Source: Gemmatimonadota bacterium
GTDB taxonomy: Bacteria; Gemmatimonadota; Gemmatimonadetes; Gemmatimonadales; Gemmatimonadaceae
Direction: 5' to 3'
Assembly: GCA_029884515.1 (NCBI GenBank)
Contig: JAOUHR010000008.1
Span: 1-16,425 of the forward strand
Length of the DNA stretch: 16,425 nucleotides
Position numbers and translations under genes: made by a program. Shown piece after piece: positions 7,624 to 14,365 of this stretch; positions within the stretch are counted from its first letter, which is position 1, and each line of letters opens with the position of its first letter. A model generated the notes under the pieces. That model was given only the letters and a program-made list of their open reading frames with translations, was not told the origin of the DNA and searched no databases.

Positions 7624-8331
7624 CTACTCGCGGTTCCGCTTGCGGCCCAGCGACCAGACGTAAGCCGCGACGGCGTACACCTCGGCGTCGGTGAGCCGCG
7701 CGCCGCCACGCGGTGGCATCTCGATCCGGACGCGCGACCGGAAGGCCGGCACACCACTCAACACCGTGCCCACGATCGAGAGGTAGCTCCCCTTCGTGTG
7801 CAGCCACTCGGCGTCCGTGAGGTTGGGGCCCACGTCGCCCTTCGCCTCGGGCCCATGGCATCGGTGACAACCGCCGGGCCCCAGGAAGACCTCGCGCCCG
7901 CGCGCGATCAGTGCGGCGGTCACGGGCACCTGCAGCGAATCGTCCGGATGGCTCAATCGCCATACGTACGCGGCCACCGCCTGTGTGTCATGGTCGTCGA
8001 TCGCCGATCCGCCGCGCGGCGGCATCGCCACCCCACGGGCGGATTGCTCGATGGGCACCCCGTAGTTCACCAATTGCAGGATGGCCAGGTACGTCCCCTT
8101 CGCGTCCCACCATTCAGCGTCCGTCAGGTCCGGCCCCAGCAGGCCGCGCGCCTCGGGACCATGGCAGTTGTGGCAGTTGCCCTTGCCGCGGAAGATCTCG
8201 CGGCCGAGGCGCACCATGCCCGCGGTCACGCCGGGAGGGAGCGAATCGGGGACGTGCAACGATTGCGCCGCAGTGTCCGGCGCGGCGATGAGGCTCAACA
8301 GCGCGACGGCGAAGACGTTCCGGTGCGACAC
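7624..8331 (-). CDS. Dihaem class I cytochrome c
   Basis: The product is 235 residues, with a signal peptide (hydrophobic 5-17, likely cleavage after 'TAA', residue 22), hence soluble and periplasmic. Two tandem mono-haem domains are direct repeats of each other. Domain 1 (about 36-127) has CHNCH at 53-57, and domain 2 (about 137-230) has CHRCH at 155-159. Each continues with 'GPEA[RK]G ... GP[DN]LTDAEW ... KG[TS]YL' and 'MPPRGG', whose Met (103 and 205) is the expected sixth iron ligand, then a C-terminal 'AVAAYVW' helix. This Met/His-ligated fold, like the cytochrome domains of CcoP, generally has a higher potential than the bis-His cytochromes around it, so it may link this cluster to a respiratory complex (inference). 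The start is GTG with a good ribosome site. It is separated from the 16-haem gene by 156 bases and converges on the plus-strand block. Confidence 0.93.
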   Translation of the reverse strand: MSHRNVFAVALLSLIAAPDTAAQSLHVPDSLPPGVTAGMVRLGREIFRGKGNCHNCHGPEARGLLGPDLTDAEWWDAKGTYLAILQLVNYGVPIEQSARGVAMPPRGGSAIDDHDTQAVAAYVWRLSHPDDSLQVPVTAALIARGREVFLGPGGCHRCHGPEAKGDVGPNLTDAEWLHTKGSYLSIVGTVLSGVPAFRSRVRIEMPPRGGARLTDAEVYAVAAYVWSLGRKRNRE

Positions 8332-8487
8332 CGACGGCCTCCCGGCAGAGGGTGGAGAGGTGACCAGCGAGATAATGTCCGGTGGGCCGTGCCGGCGCCA
8401 GAGGGCCCTGTCGCGCCCCGACCTCCGGCACGGACCGCGCGCCCTGAATCCCGCGCTGTCGTGGCCCCGCCGTGATCGACCCTTCGG
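8332..8487. other. Intergenic gap with a 9-bp inverted repeat
   Basis: This gap separates the 16-haem and dihaem cytochrome genes. CCGTGCCGG (8387-8395) and CCGGCACGG (8425-8433) are perfect inverted copies with a 29-base loop, and AGGGCCCT (8402-8409) within the loop is itself palindromic. No T-tract follows on the minus strand, so it is not a standard intrinsic terminator. The minus strand reads CATTAT at 8372-8377, weakly like a -10 box, without a convincing -35. The dihaem gene may have its own promoter or be read through. Confidence 0.3.
8338..8343 (-). promoter_or_regulatory. Ribosome binding site selecting a GTG start
   Basis: On the minus strand GGGAGG lies six bases before the GTG at 8331, supporting that non-ATG start for the dihaem cytochrome. 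Confidence 0.65.
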
Positions 8488-9966
8488 CTACGGCACGCCC
8501 GGGATCGCGCGCCCGTGGCACGCGATGCACACCGAGGGGTTCTTCGCCAGCGCCCTGGACGCGTTGAAGCCCGGCCCGTGGGGGTTGAACCGGTATCCGC
8601 CGCCCACGGCCGAATGACAGGTGGTGCAGTCGCGTTCCGCGTGGCACGACGCGCACGTCTCGAGGCTCTGCCGCGCCGCCTGGCCATGCCCGAGGCTGAA
8701 TCCGCGGAACGCGTCGTGGTAGCCCACGCGGCCGAGGCGTGCCGTCGCGACGAGCCCGGCCTGCTGGTGACAGCTCTGACAGAACTGCGCCGGGTTGTGG
8801 CAATCGCTGCAGTTGGCCTCACGGCTGTACGCGGGACTCGGATGCCGTGTGAGGAAGCCGGTGGCGTGATACTGCGACTCTGACCCGCCCTCCGGGCGAT
8901 GGCACTGCAGGCAGGTCTCGCGCAGGTGGCAGGTCTCACAGGACCGCGGCCGCGCATTCGCGTCCAGCCCGTGCCGCTCCCGGAACTCCGTCGTGTGGCT
9001 CAGCGGCGGCTTGCGCACGAGCCGCGCGCCGACTGCGCGTCCGGGGCCTGCCTCGGGGAGCGCCGCCGCGGCGCGGGGGGGGCCGCCCACGTGACAGGTG
9101 GTGCAGCTCGCGCGCGCGTGGCAGGTCGCGCAGGTCGCGTCGGAGCGCTGCGCCTGGCGACCGTGGCCGCGGAGGAATCCGGCGGCGGCGTGTGACGCCG
9201 GCACGGGCTGCGTGGTCGCGTAGGCCGGCGAACGGTCGTCGAGCCCGAGCGCACCGATCGCCGCGACCTCGGGGGCGTTCACGTGGCAGGCGAGACAGAA
9301 GTTCCGCGCATGGCACGTGGCGCAGCTCGCCGCGACCGGGGCCGGCTGCCCCCCATCGCCGTCCTGCTCGGCGGCCTTCCCGTGACCGCCGAGCACGAAG
9401 CCCGGCGCGTCGTGAGAAGCCGGCTTGGGAAAGGCCTTGATGTCGGCGGTGGTGAGGGCACGCGCCTCGGTGAGCCGCAGGTGACAGGTGGAGCAGACGT
9501 CACCGGGGTTGTCGATGTGCGTGGCCTTGAGCCCGTGACAGGACATGCACTGCGCGACGACCGCATGCTGCACGGCCATGCGGGGTGCGGACCCTTCGAT
9601 GTGACAGGCCGAGCAGTCCCGGATGAGCGCGCTGTCGGCCGGGTTCTTGGCCGCGGCAGAGAGGCTGTGCGCGTCGTGCGTGAAGCGCAGGTTGCTGGCG
9701 CGCGGGCCCACGCGCGGCTGCCAGTCGACCCGCTTCTGCACCGTGCCGTCATGGCAGGTGGCACAGCCCTCTGGCGAGGGCCAGAGCGACACCCCCGTCT
9801 CGACGACGCCCCGGTGACAGGCAACGCAGACCGGGAAGACCTTCGCGTGCTTCTCGTGCGGGAACGGCGGATCCGCCGTCCGGCTGGCCAGCGGGGCGGC
9901 GAGCAGGACACCCGCGACGAGCGCGCCGAGCCCCAGGGTGAGACCACCGAGCGCACGAAGTCTCAT
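8488..9966 (-). CDS. 16-haem c-type cytochrome with repeated dihaem modules
   Basis: The product is 492 residues, with an N-terminal signal or anchor (hydrophobic 6-27) and then 'FPHEKH' (35-40), as in c7-type cytochromes. Sixteen CxxCH motifs start at residues 47, 68, 118, 140, 158, 215, 224, 279, 288, 343, 352, 386, 396, 438, 447 and 480. From residue 185 onward the chain is modular: a histidine, a Phe, 'HG', then two haem motifs only 4-5 residues apart ('CATCHARNFCLACH', 'CETCHLRETCLQCH' and so on). There are five complete modules and a sixth reduced to one haem at the C-terminus. I do not recognise a named family. Such haem density fits a long electron wire threaded through or exposed beyond the outer membrane. 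The ATG at 9966 overlaps the stop of the barrel gene, which suggests coupled synthesis. Confidence 0.92.
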   Translation of the reverse strand: MRLRALGGLTLGLGALVAGVLLAAPLASRTADPPFPHEKHAKVFPVCVACHRGVVETGVSLWPSPEGCATCHDGTVQKRVDWQPRVGPRASNLRFTHDAHSLSAAAKNPADSALIRDCSACHIEGSAPRMAVQHAVVAQCMSCHGLKATHIDNPGDVCSTCHLRLTEARALTTADIKAFPKPASHDAPGFVLGGHGKAAEQDGDGGQPAPVAASCATCHARNFCLACHVNAPEVAAIGALGLDDRSPAYATTQPVPASHAAAGFLRGHGRQAQRSDATCATCHARASCTTCHVGGPPRAAAALPEAGPGRAVGARLVRKPPLSHTTEFRERHGLDANARPRSCETCHLRETCLQCHRPEGGSESQYHATGFLTRHPSPAYSREANCSDCHNPAQFCQSCHQQAGLVATARLGRVGYHDAFRGFSLGHGQAARQSLETCASCHAERDCTTCHSAVGGGYRFNPHGPGFNASRALAKNPSVCIACHGRAIPGVP

Positions 9967-11507
9967 GGCAGCGTCCTCCGCGCCTTCGGCAGCGGTGACC
10001 GGTCGGCGCCGGAGCCGAACACGAGGCTCAATCCTCCCCGGAGACGCACCTGCGACAGCGAGGATGCGCCGGCGTCGGGCCGCTCGCGGTCGTCGTTGAC
10101 GAACGCGACGTCGGCCCAGACGCGCCGCTGCGCGTGGAACGTCCACTCCCCGCGGCCGCCGACCCACCGGCTGGTGGCGTCGTAGTAGCGCAGCTCGAGC
10201 GGACGGGCCATCGTGCCGCCGTAGAGGTCGAACGCGATGCGCTCCGATGGCGCGAACGTCACGGCCCCGTCAGCGAAGCGACCCGAGGCTCCGGGGCCTC
10301 GCTCGAGGCTGTACGTCCCGCTGAGCGTCCAGCGCGGATCGACGGTCGCCGTCACGCCGGCGCTGGCGCGCCATCCGCGGTCCTGCAGGTCGGGGACGAG
10401 GGCGGTGGAGACCTCCGCGTCCGCATAGCGGTACCGTTCGCCGCGCGCGTTCACCGTCAGCCACTCGGTGGGCCGCGCCTGTACGGAGGCGTTCACGGCG
10501 TTGTAAGGCACGGGGCTGAAGGCACCCCAGAGCGTCCAGAGACTGAAGTACGGACGATACCGGCGCACGCCGCCCGACAGGGAGACCTTCCGGCGCATGT
10601 AGGTCACCGTGAGGTCGCCGCTGCCCAGACGGGCCTCGGCCATGTTGTAGTCCAGTCCGCCGCTCACGCGGAAATCCGCGGCCCGCGCGCCCATCGAGAT
10701 CGCCGTCCGCTCCGACACGAAGTAGTGGTCCTGCGGGTCGATCTCGCGACGGTACTCGGCGCGAAGGTCCACGTTGTCCTTGTAGAGCCACGCCGCCTCG
10801 GCGCCGGCGACCAGCTGCCGGTCGCGCGGGCGCCACTCGTCGAGCGGATTGAGCGCCGGGCTCGTCGCGACCAGCGCGCTCGCCTGCCCCAGGCCCCAGC
10901 CGCCGTATCCGGTCACCTCGAGCGCCGCGCGGTTCCAGCGGTAGCGGAGCCAGCCGCCATCGAACCCCATCGGCTCCAGTCGGGACGCGATGAGCTGGCG
11001 CCCCGCGCGCGCGATGATCGCGGCGCGCTCGTACTCGAGGTAGCCCTCGATGAGCTGCGCCGACGGATCGGTCCCTGGCCACACGAGGTCGCTGCCGAGG
11101 TCGGCCATCAGGCGTCCGGTCGCGCGGAAGGCGAGCCCCGGCGTGCCCAGGCCCCAGACGACGACGCTCGCCGAGGTGGTCATCGGCACCCCGCGCAGGA
11201 CCGCGCCGGGGCGTGTGTAGTAGCAGAACGCGGTCGCTCCGCATCGCACGGCATGGCCGTCGGGCGTCTCGAGGCCGCCGTTGGCCGCCGTCACCACGAG
11301 CGAGGCATCGATGCTGTCGGTCACGAGCGCGCGGAGGGAGACCCCCTGGGCACGCGTGTCGAGGCGTACCCGGTAGTTCTGGCCGCCGACCACTGCCGGG
11401 ACGACGGCGCACGCCAGCAGCAGGGCGAACGCCACGCACCGGCCACGCCCTCCGACGGAGGCCAGCCGTCGCGACGTCGGGCCAGGCGCTGGTGGGCGTC
11501 GCATCAT
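9963..11507 (-). CDS. Outer-membrane beta-barrel of the second cytochrome cluster
   Basis: The product is 514 residues. Hydrophobic residues 25-40 end in 'VVGGQ', suggesting cleavage near 42; 'LLAC' at 30-33 resembles a lipobox but is unusual for a barrel. The mature chain is a series of amphipathic strands rich in Tyr, Trp and Arg with short turns ('LRYRWNRAALEVTGYGGWG', 'VTYMRRKVSLSGGVRRYRP', 'TLSGTYSLERG'), as in porins. Two cysteines, C89 and C94, lie close together near the mature N-terminus. The last strand 'LRGGLSLVFG' is followed by a polar tail, so the usual terminal aromatic is not the last residue. It shows no obvious sequence likeness to the 645-residue barrel in the other block. 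ATGA overlaps at both ends, with 9-haem and 16-haem cytochromes, make it the likely porin of a cytochrome conduit. No clear Shine-Dalgarno is present. Confidence 0.78.
   Translation of the reverse strand: MMRRPPAPGPTSRRLASVGGRGRCVAFALLLACAVVPAVVGGQNYRVRLDTRAQGVSLRALVTDSIDASLVVTAANGGLETPDGHAVRCGATAFCYYTRPGAVLRGVPMTTSASVVVWGLGTPGLAFRATGRLMADLGSDLVWPGTDPSAQLIEGYLEYERAAIIARAGRQLIASRLEPMGFDGGWLRYRWNRAALEVTGYGGWGLGQASALVATSPALNPLDEWRPRDRQLVAGAEAAWLYKDNVDLRAEYRREIDPQDHYFVSERTAISMGARAADFRVSGGLDYNMAEARLGSGDLTVTYMRRKVSLSGGVRRYRPYFSLWTLWGAFSPVPYNAVNASVQARPTEWLTVNARGERYRYADAEVSTALVPDLQDRGWRASAGVTATVDPRWTLSGTYSLERGPGASGRFADGAVTFAPSERIAFDLYGGTMARPLELRYYDATSRWVGGRGEWTFHAQRRVWADVAFVNDDRERPDAGASSLSQVRLRGGLSLVFGSGADRSPLPKARRTLP
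9974..9979 (-). promoter_or_regulatory. Ribosome binding site of the 16-haem cytochrome
   Basis: On the minus strand GGAGGA lies seven bases before the ATG at 9966. This fixes the start there rather than at the far upstream end of the open frame (10167), which would add 67 Arg/Ala-rich residues before the signal peptide. Confidence 0.7.
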
Positions 11508-12286
11508 CGCGGCTGCGGCGTGAGGAGCTTCGCCCGGTACGCGGCGGGATCAGCGAGGAGATGACACACCGTGCATTCCCGCGCGTCGTGGTGGTCCTTG
11601 GCCTTCGCCGCGTGGCAGGTGGCGCACAGCGCGCGAGTGGGAGTGAGCTTCGCGACGGTCGTCGCCGTGTGGCAGGCGTCACACCGCTGGTGCGTCACGT
11701 CCGGCAACGGGTGGGCGACCTTGGGATCGGCGAGCTGGTGGCACGACGAGCAGTCGGCGGCCTTCGCATGGTGTTCGGTGTGGCAGGCCTGGCACGTGAC
11801 CACCTCCGTCGCCGGGGCGAGCGTCACGGGCGTGGTATGGCACTCCACGCAGGAGCTGCTCACGTGCTTCTCGTGCAGGAACGCCACGGTCCGCGGCCGC
11901 GGCGCCTGTCCCGGCACCGTGATCGTCACGGTCTCCTGCTTCGGCGTCCCGTAGTCCGCCGGCCGGTGGCAGCTGCCACACTTGTCCGGCGCGGGCGCCT
12001 GGTGATGACAGATCGCGCAGCCGCGCGGGGGCTCGAACGTGAGCCGTCCGTGGCCGGAGCCCGTCGCATGACAGGTGAGACAGGCCACTGATGTATGCCG
12101 GGCATGCGGGAACGAGTCCGCCGCGCCCGGCGCCGGCACTGCGGCCTGGCTCGCCACCGGCGGCTCCACACGCGCTGCGCCGGCCGCGCCCGCGACCAGC
12201 ACGAAGGTCGCGGCGGCGATCCAGCGTGCGCCTCGCAGGCGCGAGGCCGGCCGGCCGCGGCGCGCAGCGGGGATGACGGGCTCCAC
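11504..12286 (-). CDS. Nine-haem c-type cytochrome with N-terminal signal anchor
   Basis: The product is 260 residues. A basic N-terminus precedes a hydrophobic stretch (22-37) that may be a cleaved signal ('GAAGA') or an uncleaved anchor. Nine CxxCH motifs start at residues 69, 90, 103, 146, 165, 179, 202, 221 and 238. 'FPHARH' (59-64) and 'FLHEKH' (136-141) each precede a haem motif, like the ligand-providing 'FPHxxH' of c7/c3-type cytochromes, and extra histidines ('HTEHH', 'DHHD') can supply bis-His ligation. At about one haem per 29 residues it is a compact wire, comparable in role to MtrA-type periplasmic cytochromes, though it is not clearly homologous to MtrA. It precedes the barrel gene with an ATGA overlap, so insertion into that barrel is a reasonable inference. 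It starts at GTG; an upstream stem-loop may affect its expression. Confidence 0.92.
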   Translation of the reverse strand: MEPVIPAARRGRPASRLRGARWIAAATFVLVAGAAGAARVEPPVASQAAVPAPGAADSFPHARHTSVACLTCHATGSGHGRLTFEPPRGCAICHHQAPAPDKCGSCHRPADYGTPKQETVTITVPGQAPRPRTVAFLHEKHVSSSCVECHTTPVTLAPATEVVTCQACHTEHHAKAADCSSCHQLADPKVAHPLPDVTHQRCDACHTATTVAKLTPTRALCATCHAAKAKDHHDARECTVCHLLADPAAYRAKLLTPQPR

Positions 12287-12292
12287 TAACGG

Positions 12293-12298
12293 TCCTCC
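12293..12298 (-). promoter_or_regulatory. Ribosome binding site selecting a GTG start
   Basis: On the minus strand GGAGGA lies six bases before the GTG at 12286, the start of the nine-haem cytochrome. It sits four bases beyond the foot of the stem-loop at 12303-12350. Confidence 0.7.
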
Positions 12299-12302
12299 AC
12301 AA

Positions 12303-12350
12303 GAGTGAGCGCCGCCGCCCGCGGGATCACTCGGGCGACGGCGCTCACTC
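12303..12350 (-). terminator. Strong intercistronic stem-loop
   Basis: GAGTGAGCGCCG (12303-12314) is perfectly complementary to CGGCGCTCACTC (12339-12350). After one mismatch (12315/12338) the stem continues as CGCCCG (12316-12321) with CGGGCG (12332-12337), leaving a 10-base loop. It lies in the 96-base gap after the stop of the lipoprotein cytochrome and before the ribosome site of the nine-haem gene. No U-tract follows on the minus strand (only UU), so full intrinsic termination is doubtful. A partial terminator, 3' mRNA stabiliser or processing site that sets the ratio of the first cytochrome to the rest is more likely. Confidence 0.55.
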
Positions 12351-12382
12351 GCGCACCGGTCACATGCGACGTCGGGTACGGA

Positions 12383-13957
12383 TCACTTGCCCGGCGGCGT
12401 GCGCGAGACGTGCATCGAGCGATTGAACTCTCCTCCGATGGGGCCGGCCAGCACGGCCGGCTGCCCGTCGCGCAGCGGCACCGAGACGCCATAGAAGCTT
12501 TGAATATAGTTGATCGTCGCGATGAGCAACGACTCGCACAGGAACGGATTGTGGATCCCCTTCGAGTTGTCGCTGTTCCCCTGTCCGAACTCGCCGCACA
12601 GCCGCGCGTTGAACTCCGCTCCCTCGGCGGGAGAGACACGATTGTCGGTGCCACTCCATTCCGTGGGCTGGGTCGAACGCACCAGCGGGAGCAGCCCCGC
12701 GTCGGTCGGCGACGCCTGCATCGACCCGCTGCCGTTCGTGTCGATCCAGAGCTGGTCGGCATAGAACTTCATGCGTGCCCGCACCGTGCCGAAGGCGTTC
12801 GCCGCCACCGCTGCTGACGCGTGGCATCCCGACGCCGCGCACGTCTGCCACGACCTGGCCGTCGACGTGTACGCGCAGGTCTTGTCCGCCGTCGGCTTGC
12901 CGGTCGGGTCGAGGCACGGGATCGGCCGGAAGAGGTGACCCGTGGCCTGGAAGGTGAATGAGCCAGTGAGTGGGTCGTTCACCGTGAACCGCCCCACGTG
13001 GCAGCCGGCGCAGAGCTTCGGGTTCGCCGTCGTGGCGTGCGAACCGAAGATGCGCGCCGTGTCATACACGAAGCCGGGTGGCCGCCAGCCGGCGAACCCG
13101 AGGAGCATCGCGCCCTGCGGAGCATGCGGCGACGCGGTGCCGTACCCCGTGAGCTCGGGCTCATAGCGCCGCAGGTGGCACTTCATGCAGAGATTCTGTT
13201 CTGGATCCTGTGTCGAGACCGCGAAGCGGAGCTGATGCTCGTTCGAGGATCCGTGCGGGTTGTGGCAGACGGCGCAGGTCGTTGGCTGGTAGGCCGTCGC
13301 GACGTCCCGCTCCTGATAGTTGGCCTCGACGCCCCAAGCCGCGAGCGCCCCGCGGCCGTCATGGCAACTCTTGCACGAGGCGTTCCCGGCGCGGCTCGCA
13401 TTCACGATCGCGTGTCCGGACTGGGCCCACTCCTCCGCGAACGGGTTATGGCTCCCGGTGTGGCAGTCGGCGCAGGTTCCAGCGCCTCCGGCTGCGAGCT
13501 TCGCGAGCGGCCGGACCACCGTGCCCTGCCCCACGCCTTCCACGTGTGTCAGACCCGCGCCGTGGCAGCTCTCGCACTGCACGTCGAAGTACGCCGAGTC
13601 CGCGACCTTGGCATATGCGACCGTGGTCCCGCTCGCGGCGTTCCCGTTCCCATTCACGGTGTGGCAGCCGTAGCAGGACGCCTGCGCGCCGGGGTTCGCG
13701 ACCAGCGACGCATACGCGCCGGCATGCTTCGTGGTCTTCCACTTCGCCTGATAGCTCGAGTGGCAGTTGCCGCAGGTCGTCTGCTTGACGGACGCGTCGT
13801 AGTAGCCGAGGAATCCGGACGCGGCGTCCGGCGGCGGGTTGAACGGCGCCCGGTCGCGGTAGACGATCTTGGTCGCGCTGTCGCAGCCGGCGAAGGAGAC
13901 CGTCAGCGCGTACGCCGCGGCGACGAGCAGGAGGGAACGGAGATTCGCGGTGCGCAT
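12383..13957 (-). CDS. Multiheme lipoprotein cytochrome (8 CxxCH plus one CX4CH)
   Basis: The product is 524 residues from the ATG at 13957, which has AGGGG just upstream; a GTG at 13993 would add 12 residues and spoil the signal. The signal 'LLLVAAAYALTVSFAGC' makes Cys25 the probable lipid site. Canonical motifs start at residues 62, 95, 128, 162, 195, 228, 257 and 316. C373-AASG-C378-H379 has four residues between the cysteines, a spacing known from some cytochromes c3. The first part ('CGNCH ... W-K-T-T-KHAGAYASL ... CYGCH ... CESCHGAG-x-x-H') resembles cytochrome c554-type proteins, and the C-terminal part has a long segment with 'HNPFLCESLL' (469-478). It heads the minus-strand block and is divergent from the NapA-like gene. 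It may be an outer-surface reductase or donor; a specific substrate cannot be named. No CxxCK motif is present, arguing against an NrfA-type nitrite reductase. Confidence 0.9.
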   Translation of the reverse strand: MRTANLRSLLLVAAAYALTVSFAGCDSATKIVYRDRAPFNPPPDAASGFLGYYDASVKQTTCGNCHSSYQAKWKTTKHAGAYASLVANPGAQASCYGCHTVNGNGNAASGTTVAYAKVADSAYFDVQCESCHGAGLTHVEGVGQGTVVRPLAKLAAGGAGTCADCHTGSHNPFAEEWAQSGHAIVNASRAGNASCKSCHDGRGALAAWGVEANYQERDVATAYQPTTCAVCHNPHGSSNEHQLRFAVSTQDPEQNLCMKCHLRRYEPELTGYGTASPHAPQGAMLLGFAGWRPPGFVYDTARIFGSHATTANPKLCAGCHVGRFTVNDPLTGSFTFQATGHLFRPIPCLDPTGKPTADKTCAYTSTARSWQTCAASGCHASAAVAANAFGTVRARMKFYADQLWIDTNGSGSMQASPTDAGLLPLVRSTQPTEWSGTDNRVSPAEGAEFNARLCGEFGQGNSDNSKGIHNPFLCESLLIATINYIQSFYGVSVPLRDGQPAVLAGPIGGEFNRSMHVSRTPPGK

Positions 13958-14198
13958 GGTGCCCCTGGGGCGAGGGTAGAATCCTGCTTTCACTCATGAC
14001 CTGCTGCAGCGCCTTCCGCAACCTGTCTCAGGCTGCACGTACTACTTAAGAAACGGGACAACGCGGAACAGTCGGGCTTTCCCTGCGCCTGTGTCGGGCG
14101 TCTGCTTGAACTTTCTCGCGAATCTCGGTACCGCCGGCCGCTGTCTCGGGAGGGAGCCGCGCGGAAGACAACAGGATGTCCAGCTGTACCGGGGTTCG

Positions 14199-14213
14199 TA
14201 GGGAGACCCCCTA
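14199..14213. promoter_or_regulatory. TAGGG-N5-CCCTA dyad, candidate operator
   Basis: This is a perfect 5-bp inverted repeat with a 5-base spacer, about 150 bases before the NapA-like start. The longer arm CCCCCTAG (14207-14214) is repeated inverted as CTAGGGGG at 14285-14292, right beside the promoter-like element. Its position would suit an activator or repressor site; no matching regulator is known to me. Confidence 0.3.
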
Positions 14214-14289
14214 GACGCCCTCCGGGAGAACTGCCACAATGCTTCCGGTTTTTCGGGACTACGGCTCTGTGCCGCCGAGACTAACTAGG

Positions 14290-14305
14290 GGGCACGGCCC
14301 GCGCA
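14290..14305 (+). promoter_or_regulatory. Possible sigma-54-type promoter of the NapA-like gene
   Basis: GGG-CACG-N4-GC-GCA has GG and GC separated by exactly 10 bases and a full CACG after GG, as in the sigma-54 consensus TGGCACG-N4-TTGC[AT]. The TT before GC is replaced by GC and the first T by G. The implied transcript start is about 50 bases upstream of the coding start. A chance match in GC-rich DNA is quite possible. Confidence 0.25.
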
Positions 14306-14365
14306 ACGGCGGCCGGACCCCCGCGTCGCGTCGCGACAGACCACACCACCCACGCCCGAGGAATG

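Larger units (their letters stand above)
13958..14365. promoter_or_regulatory. Divergent control region between the cytochrome block and the NapA-like gene
   Basis: About 400 bases lie between two diverging start codons, so promoters for both directions should be here. I found no convincing sigma-70 -35/-10 pair on either strand and no FNR-type TTGAT-N4-ATCAA box. What stands out is a TAGGG-N5-CCCTA dyad at 14199-14213, a further TAGGG half at 14286-14290, a CTCC-G-GGAG palindrome at 14220-14228 and a sigma-54-like element at 14290-14305. A 65-codon open frame on the minus strand (14042-14239) has no ribosome site and looks non-coding. Confidence 0.55.

Noticed and set aside
10134..11564. A 476-codon plus-strand open frame opposite the second barrel
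   Set aside because: The composition is typical of antisense frames in GC-rich genes. The minus-strand barrel has start/stop overlaps with both neighbours and strand-like sequence throughout.
11504..12286. Possibility that the nine-haem protein is a NapC/NrfH-type quinol dehydrogenase, because of its N-terminal hydrophobic segment
   Set aside because: NapC/NrfH proteins have four haems (five in some relatives) and a characteristic spacing after the anchor. Nine haems with c7-like 'FPHxxH' elements do not match.
12383..13957. Possibility of an NrfA-type ammonia-forming nitrite reductase, suggested by the neighbouring NapA-like gene
   Set aside because: NrfA normally carries a CxxCK catalytic haem site. 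No CxxCK is present in this protein, and its length and haem count also differ from the pentahaem enzyme.
14042..14239. A 65-codon open frame in the divergent control region
   Set aside because: It has no ribosome site, no family resemblance and an unremarkable Arg/Pro-rich product, so it is more likely non-coding regulatory DNA.
13958..14365. FNR, NarL or similar nitrate/oxygen-responsive boxes
   Set aside because: I searched by eye for TTGAT-N4-ATCAA and paired TACYYMT heptamers and found no acceptable match.
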